Origin: Liolophura sinensis | Taxonomy: Eukaryota; Mollusca; Polyplacophora; Chitonida; Chitonidae | Direction of reading: 5' to 3' | Assembly: GCF_032854445.1 (NCBI RefSeq) | Contig: NC_088301.1 | Coordinates: 57,362,512 to 57,426,511 of the forward strand | DNA length: 64,000 bases | Shown here: one piece after another, positions 10,537 to 24,700 of the stretch | How the letters are laid out: each line of letters opens with the position of its first letter | Position numbering within the stretch: the stretch's first letter is position 1 | Notes under the pieces: generated by a model | Databases searched by the model: none | What the model was told of the DNA's origin: nothing | The model's input: the letters and a program-made list of their open reading frames with translations, nothing else | Position numbers and translations under genes: made by a program

Positions 10537-12797
10537 ATGGCGCATTTTGCTAAAGATGTGGATAACTTCAGCGCTGCTCGAACTGTGAAGATTGTTGGGT
10601 CAGAGAACATCGAAAATTACACTGTAAGTAGAGGTATTCTTTAACTAGAGCAGGTAACCCAGTGTATGGTGATGACAAACATATTTGCACTGGCACTGTG
10701 TTGTCAGATTAAATGCCATTGATACTTCCACCCTGTAATTACAGATAAAGCATGAGGCGATTCATTTCTGGTGCGCCAAAGTGCGAGAATGTACATACTT
10801 CTGTCATCATACGGGTCACGGCGTCAATAGAGCGTCTAGGCCTACTGTAGTTCAATTAAATTCAGCGCTGAACTTGAGGCCTATTTTCAGCATTTTGTTT
10901 TATTTTCCTGCCTCAACGTTGAATATCAAATCGGCCCACTCGGCAAGGCACTTCGTGCAACGAAATGGGCCTTTAAATCCGCTCGAAAAAGAGCAGCACA
11001 GGTCAATTTATGGTGTGGATCTTGCCACTGTATACTACATGTATATGATAATATATAACTTATACTGATAAGTTCATTTAAATGAAAACATTGATTGTGG
11101 TGACATTTGACAGTCTGCTAGTTTGACATCCACATTGCTGATTACAATTAATTATGTTTAATATGCCTTCAGTTTCTAGATTGTCAGTTTTACAACATCA
11201 GGATAATTAATAGTCTTCAGGTATAGTTCGTTTATCCTTACGCGGATTTTCACTGAGCATATTCATGTTTTGCAGCTTTACTTGATTGAGTTGACTGTTG
11301 GGCCATACAGCTGGACTGTGCGCCACAGATATAGTGACTTCCATGACTTGCACGAAAAGGTATGGGTAAAGCTGTGTTTCCACGGACGTGATTGGGTTAG
11401 TGTTAGCTCGTGTGACTCATTTGATGCATCCGCTACAGTGTTTCCATCGCCCCTGCATTTACCTGTGTAATCTGCTGCCTCGACAGTCGACCTTAGCAAT
11501 AATTCCCTGTCTGATGCATTTAAAATAGGACATCTTCAATTCGATCTGCGTCAACGTGTACCATCATGCAGAGCCAGTGAAAACACTTTGACAGGGCATT
11601 TATATAATTCTGATGTTAAGAAGAAGTAACAGACAAGTCATTAGAAATGCAATCAGATGTCCATGGAATTGGGTCAAACTTGGCAGATGAAATCTCAAGG
11701 AGTTGTGCTTAATGTACAGTCAGTTTTCAGATTTTATATCTTCATAAAACAACAAATTCTGAAATGATTTGATTGTCTTTATTGTCAGCATCCAGCAACT
11801 CCAAGAAATTTTTCTGGAGTTGAAATACATGTAGCTTGTCACATTGTCACATGTTACTAGCTACATGAAAACCGGACTTTAAAACATTAACAGAAAAACC
11901 AGTCACCAGAATCAAAGTTCTGAAATGTTGTTTCTGTGTTTTAAGCAATTTAACAGTCAACGAGGTTGACATGAAGGAACCCTTGACAACATGGGGTTTA
12001 CAGGGCTACAGCACTTTCTCTTCATGATATAGCTGTGAATTGAAAATAGGAAAGATTCAGAGTTTGAATTTAAATGTACGTACATACAAAATTCCATTCA
12101 AATTTAGTACTGTAGATGTAAAATATGTACTGTGTATGTAATTTTGATGCAGTTATAATACATGTAACAACACTTTAAGTCTCTTATTAAATCAACCACT
12201 TTGGTGGCCTAATGGTTAGAGCATCTGCCTTGAAGTCTGGAGACCCCAGGATCAAACCATGGTTGGGCCATACCCAATACTTTATTAAGGGTACTTGCTG
12301 GTGGCTTGCTTGGGGCTGAGAGCTTGCACTGAGAGGCTAGAACAAGGAAACTGACTGGTTGACTGGGTGTGATGTCATGTCTGGTGTATTCGGCATGAAA
12401 CTTCAGTAACAGCAGAACTTTGGCAGAATAGACTTGCCTTGCCACAAGAATACACAGTATTTGTACATGCTCCTACATGTAATGACTCCTCGTCGTCAAA
12501 TGGCTGAAAAATTGTTAAGTATGACGTTAAACCCCAAGCAATCATTCATTCTGTTGATGTAATATTTTGTTGTAAATTATTGGTATTTTCGGGCTTTTGT
12601 TCTGTGTACCCCAGCTGGTATCCTCATGCAAATTGGAGAGGAACCTTCTGCCCCCCAAGAAACTGTTCGGGAACCAATCTGAAGCCTTCATAAAGAGGCG
12701 GCTTGGGGATCTGGAAACCTACCTACAAACCATCATGTATTTCCTGGTGAACAGGCTGCCACCACCACTTGCTGCTTTCTTGGATTTTAACAAATAT
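10537..12797 (+). CDS. NISCH: Nischarin exons 1-3: start codon and PX domain
   Basis: ATG at 10537 opens [20 protein letters not shown]. The next three residues align with the start of the vertebrate PX domain (VGSE...). Exon 1 (87 bp), exon 2 (84 bp) and exon 3 (183 bp) are all phase 0. The PX hallmark is the basic-aromatic RHRYSDF in exon 2 and the proline-containing LLPPKK in exon 3, which together form the phosphoinositide pocket in PX proteins. The helical end, [10 protein letters not shown], follows. There is no signal peptide, consistent with a cytosolic protein recruited to endosomes by PtdIns3P. Confidence 0.9.
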
Positions 12798-15700
12798 GTA
12801 TGTACAACATTATTCATGTGTTTTGTTTGGTATTGCATCGTTGTACCATGTGGCATTACTAATCAGTTATAATGCACTCTTCTTTTTTGTTTTATATTTT
12901 TCATCTTACATACAAATGTACATACTTTAAAGAAAAAAAAAACAGTGAAAAATGAGAATGATAATGAGATAGTTTAAGATCAGTATTTATTTGATTATTT
13001 GTTTTCCAGGAGATACATGGAGTCACTCATGCCCTGGCCGAGGAACTTTACAACAAAGGTACTATTTTTCTTATATGTTGCAAGTATATTTGTGTGAACT
13101 ATGCCTTAAATATGAAGATTACAAATGGCATTACAAACTTGCTTGTAATATTGATGTGTATTAAACATATACCTAAGTATAAATATTTTTTTATACTGAA
13201 AGTATTCTTGAGTACAGCATAACACTCCTGTCAAATAAATAAATAAAATAAGCAAGCTTGTAGTCATCCATTGCTTTAAGTGAATGTTTACAATGTTTCC
13301 ATTGCCGTTAGATCTTGTCAGTTGCATTGCCAAATATTCCAGTTGCTTATGTAACACTATATGAGACAAGGCTATGATACATAACACCATTTTCCTGAAT
13401 TTATGCCTGCATAGCAATCCGATTGGTCAGATTTTTGCGTTTATACTCCAATAAACTATTGGAACTACTCTCTCTAAGAAAGAACTGAGAAAGATTGAAG
13501 GCACGACATGTAAAATGACACACAGAACCCTATAAATACATCTACTTTCGTCTGTATTACGTTTATATTCACATTCATAACAGGAGCATCAGTACAAACT
13601 CTGTGGATAATCTAGGGTGAATTAAGACCGTTTGAACAGTAGTGCCTACCTCAGTATATGAGCTTGTGACTTCAAGTCCAGCTCATGCTGGCTTCCTGTC
13701 CAGCCGTAAGTGGGAAGGTCTGTCAGCAACCTGCGGATGGTTGTGGGTTTTCCCCGGGCTCTGCCCGGTTTCCTCCCACCATAATGCTGGCCGCCGTCGT
13801 ATAAGTGAAATATTCTTGAGTACGGCATAAAACACCAATCAAATAAATAAATCAAATCAGTATATGAGCTGGATTACAAACATGAACAGACGTGCTGGGT
13901 CAGGGAGTGCATATGCATAGCTTAGTGCTCGCAATAAACAAGCCAGTTTGAGCAAAATCACTTTGCAATGCTGATGTTTAAAATTAACTCTCTTGTTTTT
14001 GGATCACAAGTATCTTTGAAGTACTGAAATAGACATTACAGCTACCGGTGCAACCTGCATTATGGCCTAGAAAATGTGTCTAATGAAGTAAATTCAGCTC
14101 CTTTTGCATCTTCATTGCCCAAAGTTTTCTAGCTCAGAATTCACCTTCTAAATGTTTGTAGAGAAATGTTTTCACAATTCTTTTTCAAACAACCTGCAGA
14201 TGTAAAATTTGCCTCATCACTTGGCTTGCTGTGCATGTGACGTTGCTTAGTAACGGAAGAACTTTGATTACCAATTTCATTGGTCCAAACAATGTCAATC
14301 ATAAAATGTGTATTCTGGACATTTCTCACAGTTTGGAATGAAAGTAAAACATTAGATGACTTCATTGTATTCCTTATATTAAATTATAAGGATTGACTGT
14401 AATATTTTTTAGGTTTATTGGGGTATAAACGAAAAAACTGCTGTGCAAACTTTTGTATGAATCACTACTCGGTTTGATGCATCATAATGCTGTAAAAAAT
14501 GAAGTAAATGATATGGAATAATGTAGTGCTGTAAAAAATGAAATTAAATAAAATATTTTCCTTCAGCACTCTGGATTTTATGGAAAATTTTGTGAGATGC
14601 AAATGGAGGTGATTGTTATAAGCATATATATGTCTACTGTGATGTATCATGACTTTTTTCATTTCAGGAGACCTGATTCTGCAAGCTAAAGATACATTCC
14701 AGATGAGCCCACTTCAGCTTTATTCCTTAACAGAGAGGCTTAAACTACCTGAGCCCACGTGTGGTATTTAATGTAGTGAAATGATACACCACCTAGCCAG
14801 TAGTAGAAATAGTCGGCACAACACACAGCATAAAACAAATAAGAGTTTCAAACTAACATGTGACCATGTAGTAAATGCACTAGTTCACATACACGGTGAA
14901 GGCATTGCCTATGCACTTCTCTTTGGTAATGTTTTATACTCATTATTTATTTACTTTTGATTTTTAAGAGTGTGTGTACAGAGCAATTTGAGCAGATTAT
15001 TGGTAACCCCACATTAACAGTTTATGGATAACAAAACCTACTATAGAGGGTAGAGCGAGTAACCATAAATGTATTGATGTAGACTCTCCATATTGTCCAT
15101 TCCAAAGGTTTTTATCTCCACCTGTATAATCTTGGTCACTCGGAAGAATGCCTCATGGGAATGAAAAGTGTGCCAAATTTTCTATGAAATTACTTCAGAG
15201 ACATTATTGTGGTTGTTGTGAAATGTGATGCTTTGATTCTCATGGAAGTTATGATATTCTGTCATAAGAGGAAGAAACATTGTTTCAAATCTGAGGGAGA
15301 TAATCACACTTATGTGGATAGCTTATAGTACAATGTATATGTGTAGATATATGTCTTCTTTTTTTTTGTTTTTGGTGCTGGTGTTCTGTTTGCTTGTGAT
15401 ATTCTTGACTGCATGACCTAACCACTGATGTTTGCTGAACTTGGGTATGTCAAACAAATAATTGTTGTAGTATGTACTTCTGTTTTTGTATTAACATCAA
15501 TGCTGTTTGTGTTTTGGTTACTTTTTTCATTGTTTTGGTGGTTGGTGCTTTTGTGAATCTTTCATGTTATTTGCTTATCTTATTAACATTTATATTGTCC
15601 CTTTTTCACTTTCATTTCCTTCGGTGTTTCTGGTACAGAAATATAGACAGAAGAGAAGAAGTATTAAAGAGAACTTTCTTATTGTTACAGTTGTCGTGAT

Positions 15701-18700
15701 TTGTTTGTTTGTAGATTCAGGAGATTTGAAGAAAGACATTGGCCATATTTTGGATTTCATAACCCGGTTAAAATATTTAAAGGTATAAAATAATTTAAAT
15801 ACAAGAGTACTTATGAGTAAGAATTTATTTGATAGGTAAAACTAGTATATGTTAGTTAAATAACGAATCTGGAATGGACATAGAAATGAATGCGCAACTG
15901 AAAGTTTTCTTTAAATTATTTCTGTTAATTTTTAAAGATTAACCACTTTGGCTATTACCTGACAGCTATTTTATGCTGACAGCTAGACGATCTAAACATA
16001 AAACTGCACAGAGATTCTTTAATGCAATTATTCCCTCTGAATATGCCAAAATAAACATTGTGTAACTGTGCAAAAAAGTTGAAGGACTAGGGCGAGATAA
16101 TTTCTGTTGTGTAAGCCACACAGTATTATGATTTGTTGAGCTCTGTTTTGAACCTGTTTTTTTTCACACAGATTGTTGGCACCCGGGATCCTGTGGGAAC
16201 TAGTAACATTGATATGAACCAACTGAAGTTTGATCTTACGCTGTTCAAGTCTCTTCAATCCCTTGAAGTAAGTACACAAACTTCTTCTACTAGACCTGAA
16301 CATATTTGTAGTAAATAACAAAGAGCCACCTCTTGAGCCTATAAATGTGGATTATAGATTGTTTGAAGTTAATGATGAAGTTAAAATCATCTGTATTTTA
16401 TCTAGTCAGACACTTCAGATATATTGATGTTTACTCCCTTGATCCAACACATAGAAATCCTCTTGACTCAATGGCTGATTAATGTTCATAAATACAGTAT
16501 CCAGAGAAACAGTAGTTTCCTTTATAAAGGTGGACACCAAAGATGAAACATCAACAACCCACATAGGTTGTTTGCATGTATACACAGCTGATGACAGGTA
16601 ATATCTGATAACACAAGCACTTTCCAGATTCTCTACGAGGTTGGATCAAAAAGGCACCTTGTTTACTGCCAGAAACACAATGTAAACATCCCACTGGAAG
16701 AGTGTGATCGCCTCATCAAGTTAGTCTGCCATAAGTGCTTTCACTATTGCACATCTGAAATTGTCCATTTGCATGAACTCTTTGCCAACTTGAACAGGTA
16801 TCTGATTGGTTATGATGATGAGGGTTCATTAAGTTTCAAGACTTTCCAGCTTGGCCATGAAATCAAGGTAGTAAACAGAGCGATATAAAAACATCGCAAT
16901 ATACATCTATACAGTGTGCTGCTTGATTTAATGAAAATAGTTATAAAATAAACTGTACTAGTGCCTGTTTTGTCATTGATTATCAGCAGTATTGCATTCT
17001 AAGGGGTGTCCATCTTCATAGTTTTCATGTAGATCTTACTCTTCTCAAATCCCTTGGAGGTTAAGATGCAAGTCTTCGAATCACCCAGACATACAGATAA
17101 TGCATGTCGCTTAAATCCCAGAGAACCCTGAGATTTTACAACCTGTGCTGTTCCTCTGTTCCTTTTCGCAATAAATGGTTGACAGAGCTTGATTTAGGAG
17201 GTCTTGGACGAGTTTGTTGGAGAGCGTTGTTGGAGAGCGTGTGACTTCCATCATATGACATACGTGCAGAAATTGACATGCAAGTGAAACTGCATTACAA
17301 GTGGCAAATTATGTCAAATGTTAGTCCGAGATTGCTGTCTTGTTAGGTTTGGCAAAATTTTGTTCAGATACAGATGACCAGAAATACTCCATTAAAAAAT
17401 GACATATTTGATAAGCTCAGCTGACTGCATCCGGTTTTTAAATGGAACATGCTCTGAGATTGCTTTTGGGACATCCTTGGCTGAACAAAATTTTGCCAAA
17501 CCTAAAGTCAGAGCAATCTTGGACTAGTCATATGTCCGCCAGAGGCAGGTGTTGCACCCCGGGCATTTTGGTTTCTTCCACATAATTTAAACCATGTAAA
17601 ATTTGTTGAAAGTTCTGGACTAAGTTTTTCTTTAAATTGTCATTTTCTCCCTTTGTCTCTCATGCAGATGCTGAATTGCAATGTGCTGATGATCCAGGGT
17701 TTGGAAACAGTGAAGCAGACTTTATGCAGATGTGAAGTTCACCATTCAGTGCGAGCAGTCAGGGTGAGTGTAATAATGACTGCTGTACGGTAATGGAAAT
17801 CCCCTACATCAGCAATGCCAAAACCCACATAGACCTTCAGTTAGTGAAGACGTGCTGCTGTGTTTAGAACAAGACTGGTGATATTGTTGATGTGTGACAT
17901 TACTGAAGGTCACTGAATAGCTTGTATATCACCATGGTGAACTCTGAAAAGTAGACATTCTTGACCAGTGGCGGAAAAGTTGTAAATATTCTCTCCAGGT
18001 ACAATTGTTACCTGAATATTACTGAATAGTGGAGAATTTGAACATAGGCTCCAGCACGTGCAATAGGCAGCATTCCTTTTGGGCTTTATTTATTGGTTAA
18101 AAACTTTCAAGACTACCATGGCTAAAGAATTTCCAACATGTCTTGGGTACATTCAGACTCTTTCTGTTTAAACAAACAACATTATGTTAACAGTTAAAAC
18201 AAGCTGATTTTTTTTCTTCTTGAATAACAAGTTCGAGCACAGAACCGGAAAATAGCCATTAGATTCTTCCTTCTTGTCTCTCAAAAGACTTAAACAATAG
18301 TGTACACATTAGAACAATGCCTTCCTTCCTGTTGAGCCCTTCAACAGAACATCTGTTTTACATAATATTTTCCCAATAAACCAATTGATATTGTGTTCAA
18401 AGATACTCCAACATGCAAAGTTATCTGCTGAAAACGTATAAAGTTTCACTTTACCGGCATAGTGAAGACTAATCAAACTAAAGACAATGAACTCCCACTT
18501 TGTTGTATGCCCACCAAGCCTTAGCACCAGAGTTTGTATACACATGCATTTAAACCATAATTTTTCTTCCCTGGTGTTAAAAAATTTAGCTGACCTGTCA
18601 GGCTTTCTTAGCGCCACTACCTGGCAAAGACTTACTATTATGTTATTACTTTATTAGACATTATTACTACTACTTATAGTATATGATTCAATATTGGATA

Positions 18701-21700
18701 TTTTTTATATGCACTGGGTAGAAAGATGCCATAAAATGGTGATTCAAGCTCATGGCATTTATGGTGCAATCTTAGCTCAGGTGGAAAGACATTTCTATCA
18801 GAAACAACTCATCATAACCCTGGTTAGAAGCAAGTCAAATCATTAAATAAATCTCTCATGATCTCAAGTTGTTGAATTGTTGTCATGTGAAACTGGTCAA
18901 GTGTTTTGTACACACCAAGAAGAACAAAGAACAAAAAGAAATTTCTCATCATAACCCTGGTTAGAAGAAAGTCAAAACATAAAGTAAATCTGTCACGATT
19001 TTGTGTTGTCATGTGAAACTGGTCAGAATTTTTGTACATACCAGTAAGAACGAAAAGATAAAATTTAGAAAGTATGCAGCTCTTAGAAAAAATTTGCTGA
19101 TTTTGAATGTGGAGGAAATATTGTGGAGGTCTAATGTTGTACGGTGTTGCTGTTGTAGGACATCTTGCTGCAGGAGCTGCCCCACTGGAGAGCAGAGGAT
19201 GGTGCCATGTTAATCAGCCCATGGGAGAAACTCATTGCAGCTGACTTCAGTCATAATAATATTATAGAGATTGATGACAGCGTGGTATGTCAGATAGGTT
19301 AACAGTTTACACACAGGGCTTCCGCTGCCGCTTGTCATTGTCGCTATTTGCGAATAAAAATTTGGATTGGCGATAAAATCAGAGAAATGGCGAAAGTTTC
19401 TGGCGACAAAATTATTTACTCAAGAATATATGCTGGTTATTGAAAAGGTGGAAATTGCGACAGTTTGAAGACTCGCCGTGCACATGGCCATGTGTTGTTC
19501 TTCTCTTTTCTAACAGAAATAATGGGTTGGTAAGCGTCATCACAGTTTCGTATAAACCACGTGCGTTTATTTTATTTTATTTTTTAAGCAAGCATCGCGT
19601 TTGTTTTTTAAAATTATTTAAAAAAAAAGAAACGGTAGCAGAGCTTCCACTGGGGCTCACCATTTTTGCAGATTTAGAACAATTTTTGGAAATGGCGGTA
19701 AAATTCGAAAATATGCGAATGTTTTTGGTGATGAATTTATTTAGAAAATCTACAAATGTTATACACAAAATACCCGGCGCAGTTCTCCTAGTACTTTTCA
19801 GGCATGAGAGTTTTCTCTGGTTTTATGCGTATTTTCACTATTTTTCTGATGAAAGCAACATATTTACTTTTATTTCAAACGGCTTCAGTTCAGCGAAACA
19901 ACAACAACACAGTCGCGGCGATTTTAATTGAAAGAAATCTACAAAGAGGAATCTGCATTCTTGGAAGTTGACTTACATAAGATAATGCTTGAAAATCATT
20001 TTTGTTAACTAATGAAAGAGAATCATGACATTTTTGAGGATGCCTTTCATAGCCAAATCTAAAGAAAATAAATGAAACAAAATAACTATTAAGGGAGATA
20101 AATATAGGTAGTGTTAGACGTGAAAATGAAGTTTAACTACATTTATAAATTTATTTTGAAACAAATTTTTCTGACAGAAGTAATTGCATTTTACTAGGAC
20201 CTTACACAGATTAATTGAAAAAAAGGTTTGACTTTTTTCAAAAAAACATTTGAACATTAAGCTGCCATTATTTTGAGGGCAATTGTTCTAAATGTGGCAT
20301 GGGATAAACTCCAGATATAGCTGGAAGAGACCAAACTGATTCTAACAGCTATACCAAGGCAGATAAAAACAAATTATAGATGGAGACCACCAAGAGTCAT
20401 AGATACTGCTCCCATTCAATCAGCTGAAGATCACAAAGATTAAGTCGGGGCCGCTAAGAAAGTATGGCTAAAGAAAAATTGTATTGGCTACAAAATCTGA
20501 TGAGTGGGAAAAGTGACAGGATAAAAAAAATACTGACCCAGAGGAAGCCCTGTACACACAAATTCTATTTTACATTTTGTGAAATGGGCGCCAGAAGATT
20601 TTGTACCTGGGTGTTTTTTTAGGTTAAATTCTATTGCAAGCTAACTTTTAGGGCTAGGCTGTGATTGGTAAGATGCTTGAGATAGTGGTTCAAACCCAGT
20701 CTCAGACAGGGACTGCTGGTGATTTCCTGGTGTCTTTTATAATTGAGGACCCGGTATAATAGCACTCATAATGAACTGCTTAGTTGGAGATCACTTACAT
20801 GTACCCTCCACCTGACATACATATTTTATCCCAGCTTCCATCAGTATGACTAATGAGTGCAAGTGTACCTCAAATGTGGAAAACTTAATAGTTGTTTCCA
20901 CTGGGCATTCTGGTTTCCTCCACCTATGAAACAGACTTTCAAATATGGGTTCAGTTCTTAAATTAGCAGACATTTTGTGACATTATTAATTTTTTATGTG
21001 TTCTAGCAACTGCTGCAGCATGTGGAATTCCTTGATCTCAGTCACAATGTGATAGAGGCCATTAACCACATCCAGTGGTTAAGTCAGCTGAGACATCTTA
21101 ACCTATCTCACAACTCCATACGACAACTGGATGCTCTGCACACCAAGCTGGGCAATCTCAAAACTCTCAACTTATCAGGAAACAAGCTGGAGAGTCTTCA
21201 TGGTATGCAGTCACATGGCTACGGAAATGAAATGTACCTATACCTTTCTAAAAGATAAAAAACAGATGTCTTGAATCATGACTGATGCCGCCAATATAAT
21301 TTAGGCCATTTTGTCCTATGGACTTAATATCAAAAAGAAAAGAACTGAAGCAACCCAGTCCTCTTGTGTGTCTTTCAAATAATGCCTGACAGACTAGACC
21401 CATGGTTTAGAGGTGAACTGTGCCCTGAATGAATAAACCACACAATAAACAGCAAGTGGTCAAGTCAATGTACATGTAATTCTTTTGTACGCTGGAAGTG
21501 GTTAAACATCTTGTCCGTGGTAATCTGCTATTATTCAGTATTATCAGCAGATGTGTGATTATAGGGCCATTGCATTTATCTGTGCATACATGGAGATTGA
21601 GATGAGAAAAAATCTGGAATCCTACATTTTGCAGGTTTTTCCAAGCTGTTTTCTTTGGAAGTTTTGAATGTCAGCAATAATGATATATCACAGGTAAGCT

Positions 21701-24700
21701 CTCTGACTCTTTGTGTATTCATACCCACTACATATAATTTCCAATTGATAACAATGGTCATCTGAAATAAATTTTTCCCTTCATTTTTTACCCTTTCGTG
21801 GCATTTTCAGATTAATATGTGAATTACGTGTGAAGTTTTGAAATTATGAGTTCACAAAGTTTTGATTTTATGTTTCTTTTAAGATTGGAGAAGTACGTTT
21901 CATAAATAACCTGCCATGTTTGGAGAGCGTGTTATTGCTTGGAAACCCTGTGACCATTGTGCCTGACTATAGGAACAAGGTTCTTGAGATTTTTGGGGAC
22001 AGAGCCAGTGAGGTAAGCCCAACAAAATAAAATTTAAGTGTTTGTTGTATTAAAGGATCGAGTGTTAGAAGAAAGCTATTTTGATTTGATAAAAACAACT
22101 AGATGTTGAAGTGTGTGCATGTGTAATGGGTAGGCCCCAGTCCATGGTACAATCTGTGTAAAGAAACAGGTCAAACATTCAAGTATCTTCATAATTATGA
22201 TTCAAAAGATGATCAAACAAGGTGATAATATAACTTCCAAACATTTTATAACTGCTTGTTTGTTTTTGTTGCAGGTCTCCTTGGACAACAGGCGAGCCAC
22301 GCAGAAGGAGCTAGACACAGTAGCTGTCCTACAGGCTATACAGAAAGCCAGAGATGGCAAGGATAGGCACAAACTAACAGGAGCAAGAAAGGTATGTCTC
22401 AGGATAAAGGTGCTCATCTTTTCCATCACTGTGAATATATGTACGTGTCTTGGACACAGTATATAAATATCCGTGAGCTTTTTTGGTTTCATTCCATGAA
22501 TTGTTAGCTTGCCTATACGAAATATGGAGAGGTATTGTGAGAGGGGGATCAGATGCTGTCAGTGGTGGTATGGGCGTCCAGTTTGGACAGTGATAAAGTT
22601 GCAGTGTCGACCAATAGAACATGGATAGGCATTCATCGATAGCGATTTGCATATCAAAGACTAAGGAAGTTTATAGCCCATATCCCATTTTACCCCATAG
22701 CTCAACATTTCCTCAGCCATTCACAGGTTTGCAATTGATACCCATAGAACATTGATTGCCAAATGCAGTTTGCTATTTGCATATCTTAAACCTAAATTTG
22801 TGCATGAATGCCCTACAGTGTCTTTTTATCACTGTATCGATTTACATCTCTATAACATACAAAGTCACTGGTCTGCAATCCTTACGCATACGATAAAAGT
22901 CATAGTTGTGACAGTATAATAATTTTTGCCCTTCTTGTTGATTTAAGGGCAAGATCTTAGCGCTATCTTATTAGAGAATAATATATGTGTGTGACAGTGT
23001 CAATCATTTTACTTCATTTTGGTTTAGAGGTCAGTATTTGAACGTATCACATGACTTGAACATTGTGTAGTTTTAAGAACTGCTCAATCAGACGAGCTAC
23101 TGGTATTCTCATCAATTTAAGATAAAATGTGGACTGACACAAAATAAGAGTTTGTCAGTGCAACTCCATGTATGATAATAGTTTTGAATGGATTTTCATG
23201 AAAGTGTTTTGGGTGCATTATGTAGTTGAGCCTGAGCAGATTTGGTCAGTCAGTGAATTTGTGTCCATTTAAGTCATCGCTTTTTGAAGGTATAATCTAG
23301 AATTACCATGCATTCATAAAACTATGGTATGTTTGGCCTGAAAGTTTAGTCCTAATAAAATCAGAGAAATTTCATCTTGAAACTATAGTGGATGGGTAAT
23401 TATTTTAAGTAGGTAAAATGAGACATTGTCCATGCAATACGTTGTGCACATTCCAGTGGATTAAACTTGACCTGTTGAACACATTTACATTTTGCTGTTC
23501 CTGTTTGATTGTATTTTCTCAGTTACAGCTGTTTAAGATCGAAGGCAGGCTCTAGAAAAAGGAGAGCTTGTAACTGCAAGGCTTCTTAAACTTTTCAACA
23601 GGTTTTCATAAAACTTTGTACATGAGAAAACTGTTAGAGACTATCAAATGTGATTGTGAATTTCGGACTCTTGTCAGTTGTCCTGTCTTTTCATATGTCT
23701 TTATTCTACTGAATATTGAACTGATAGGAAGGCGTTTGGGTGGGAATAGTCCTACAGTGTTTGATAAAGGTATACAATAAATTTACATGTTGCTATAGGT
23801 CAGTTACAGTTTATTGCTCTAACTGCTTACTTTAATACCAAAGTGTTACTACTACTGTATGTAATAATATAAAGGCGGCATGAATTGATGTGCTCTTTAT
23901 AATAGTCTATTTTGCCTAATTTTCATAGTCTTCAACAGTGGTGAATGAAAAACCCACACAGAGTAGCTTTACCGGTACAGGGCAACGGGGATATACCATT
24001 GATTTTCTGATGGCTAATCTACGTATTTTTATGGATGAAACACACGTTTACTTTCCTGTCCTGAGGACATTTCAGTGTTAGGCTATATTTAATTACATAG
24101 ACTATAACATGGACTTTTTGTACCTGTAGTGACAGAAGAGTTTTATCGCAAAATTCCCTTATTGTGTTGTTTTTGTGAACACTTTTAGGCTGTGGTGACA
24201 GAGGTACCAGTGGTCGAGCCAGGCCCCAGTCCGCAGATGTCATCTTCTCATGACTCAACCACAGCAGGTAATCATGTATGTATCCCTCAGTCTCTTCTTG
24301 GTTTAATCAGTCTTCACCATGTTACCTGTGAGAATAATGAGTGTACAAGTCCTTTGTCACTGGAGTCTGTCATTTATACCATTTTACCACATGACCCAAA
24401 TTTATAATATGCCGTCCAAAAAATGTGCTGATTGGATTTTTGAGGTTGATCACTCTTGAAATAATCTTTCCTGACAAGAAATAGGACTGCAGTGGTTTAT
24501 TATTTGCTCAGGCAATGGTGTTAGACTAGCATGCATTGGTGTGATGTGGTTGAAAGCCCTTTGTGTTTAATATATAGTAATTCTGTTCTAAGCAACAACA
24601 ACTGTTGTTTTGGTGTTAGAGGGTTATGCTTATTTCTGTTGTCTTCACATCAGCATGTTTTTTTTTGATTTAGTTGTGAACTATAACATGTAGTGAAATG

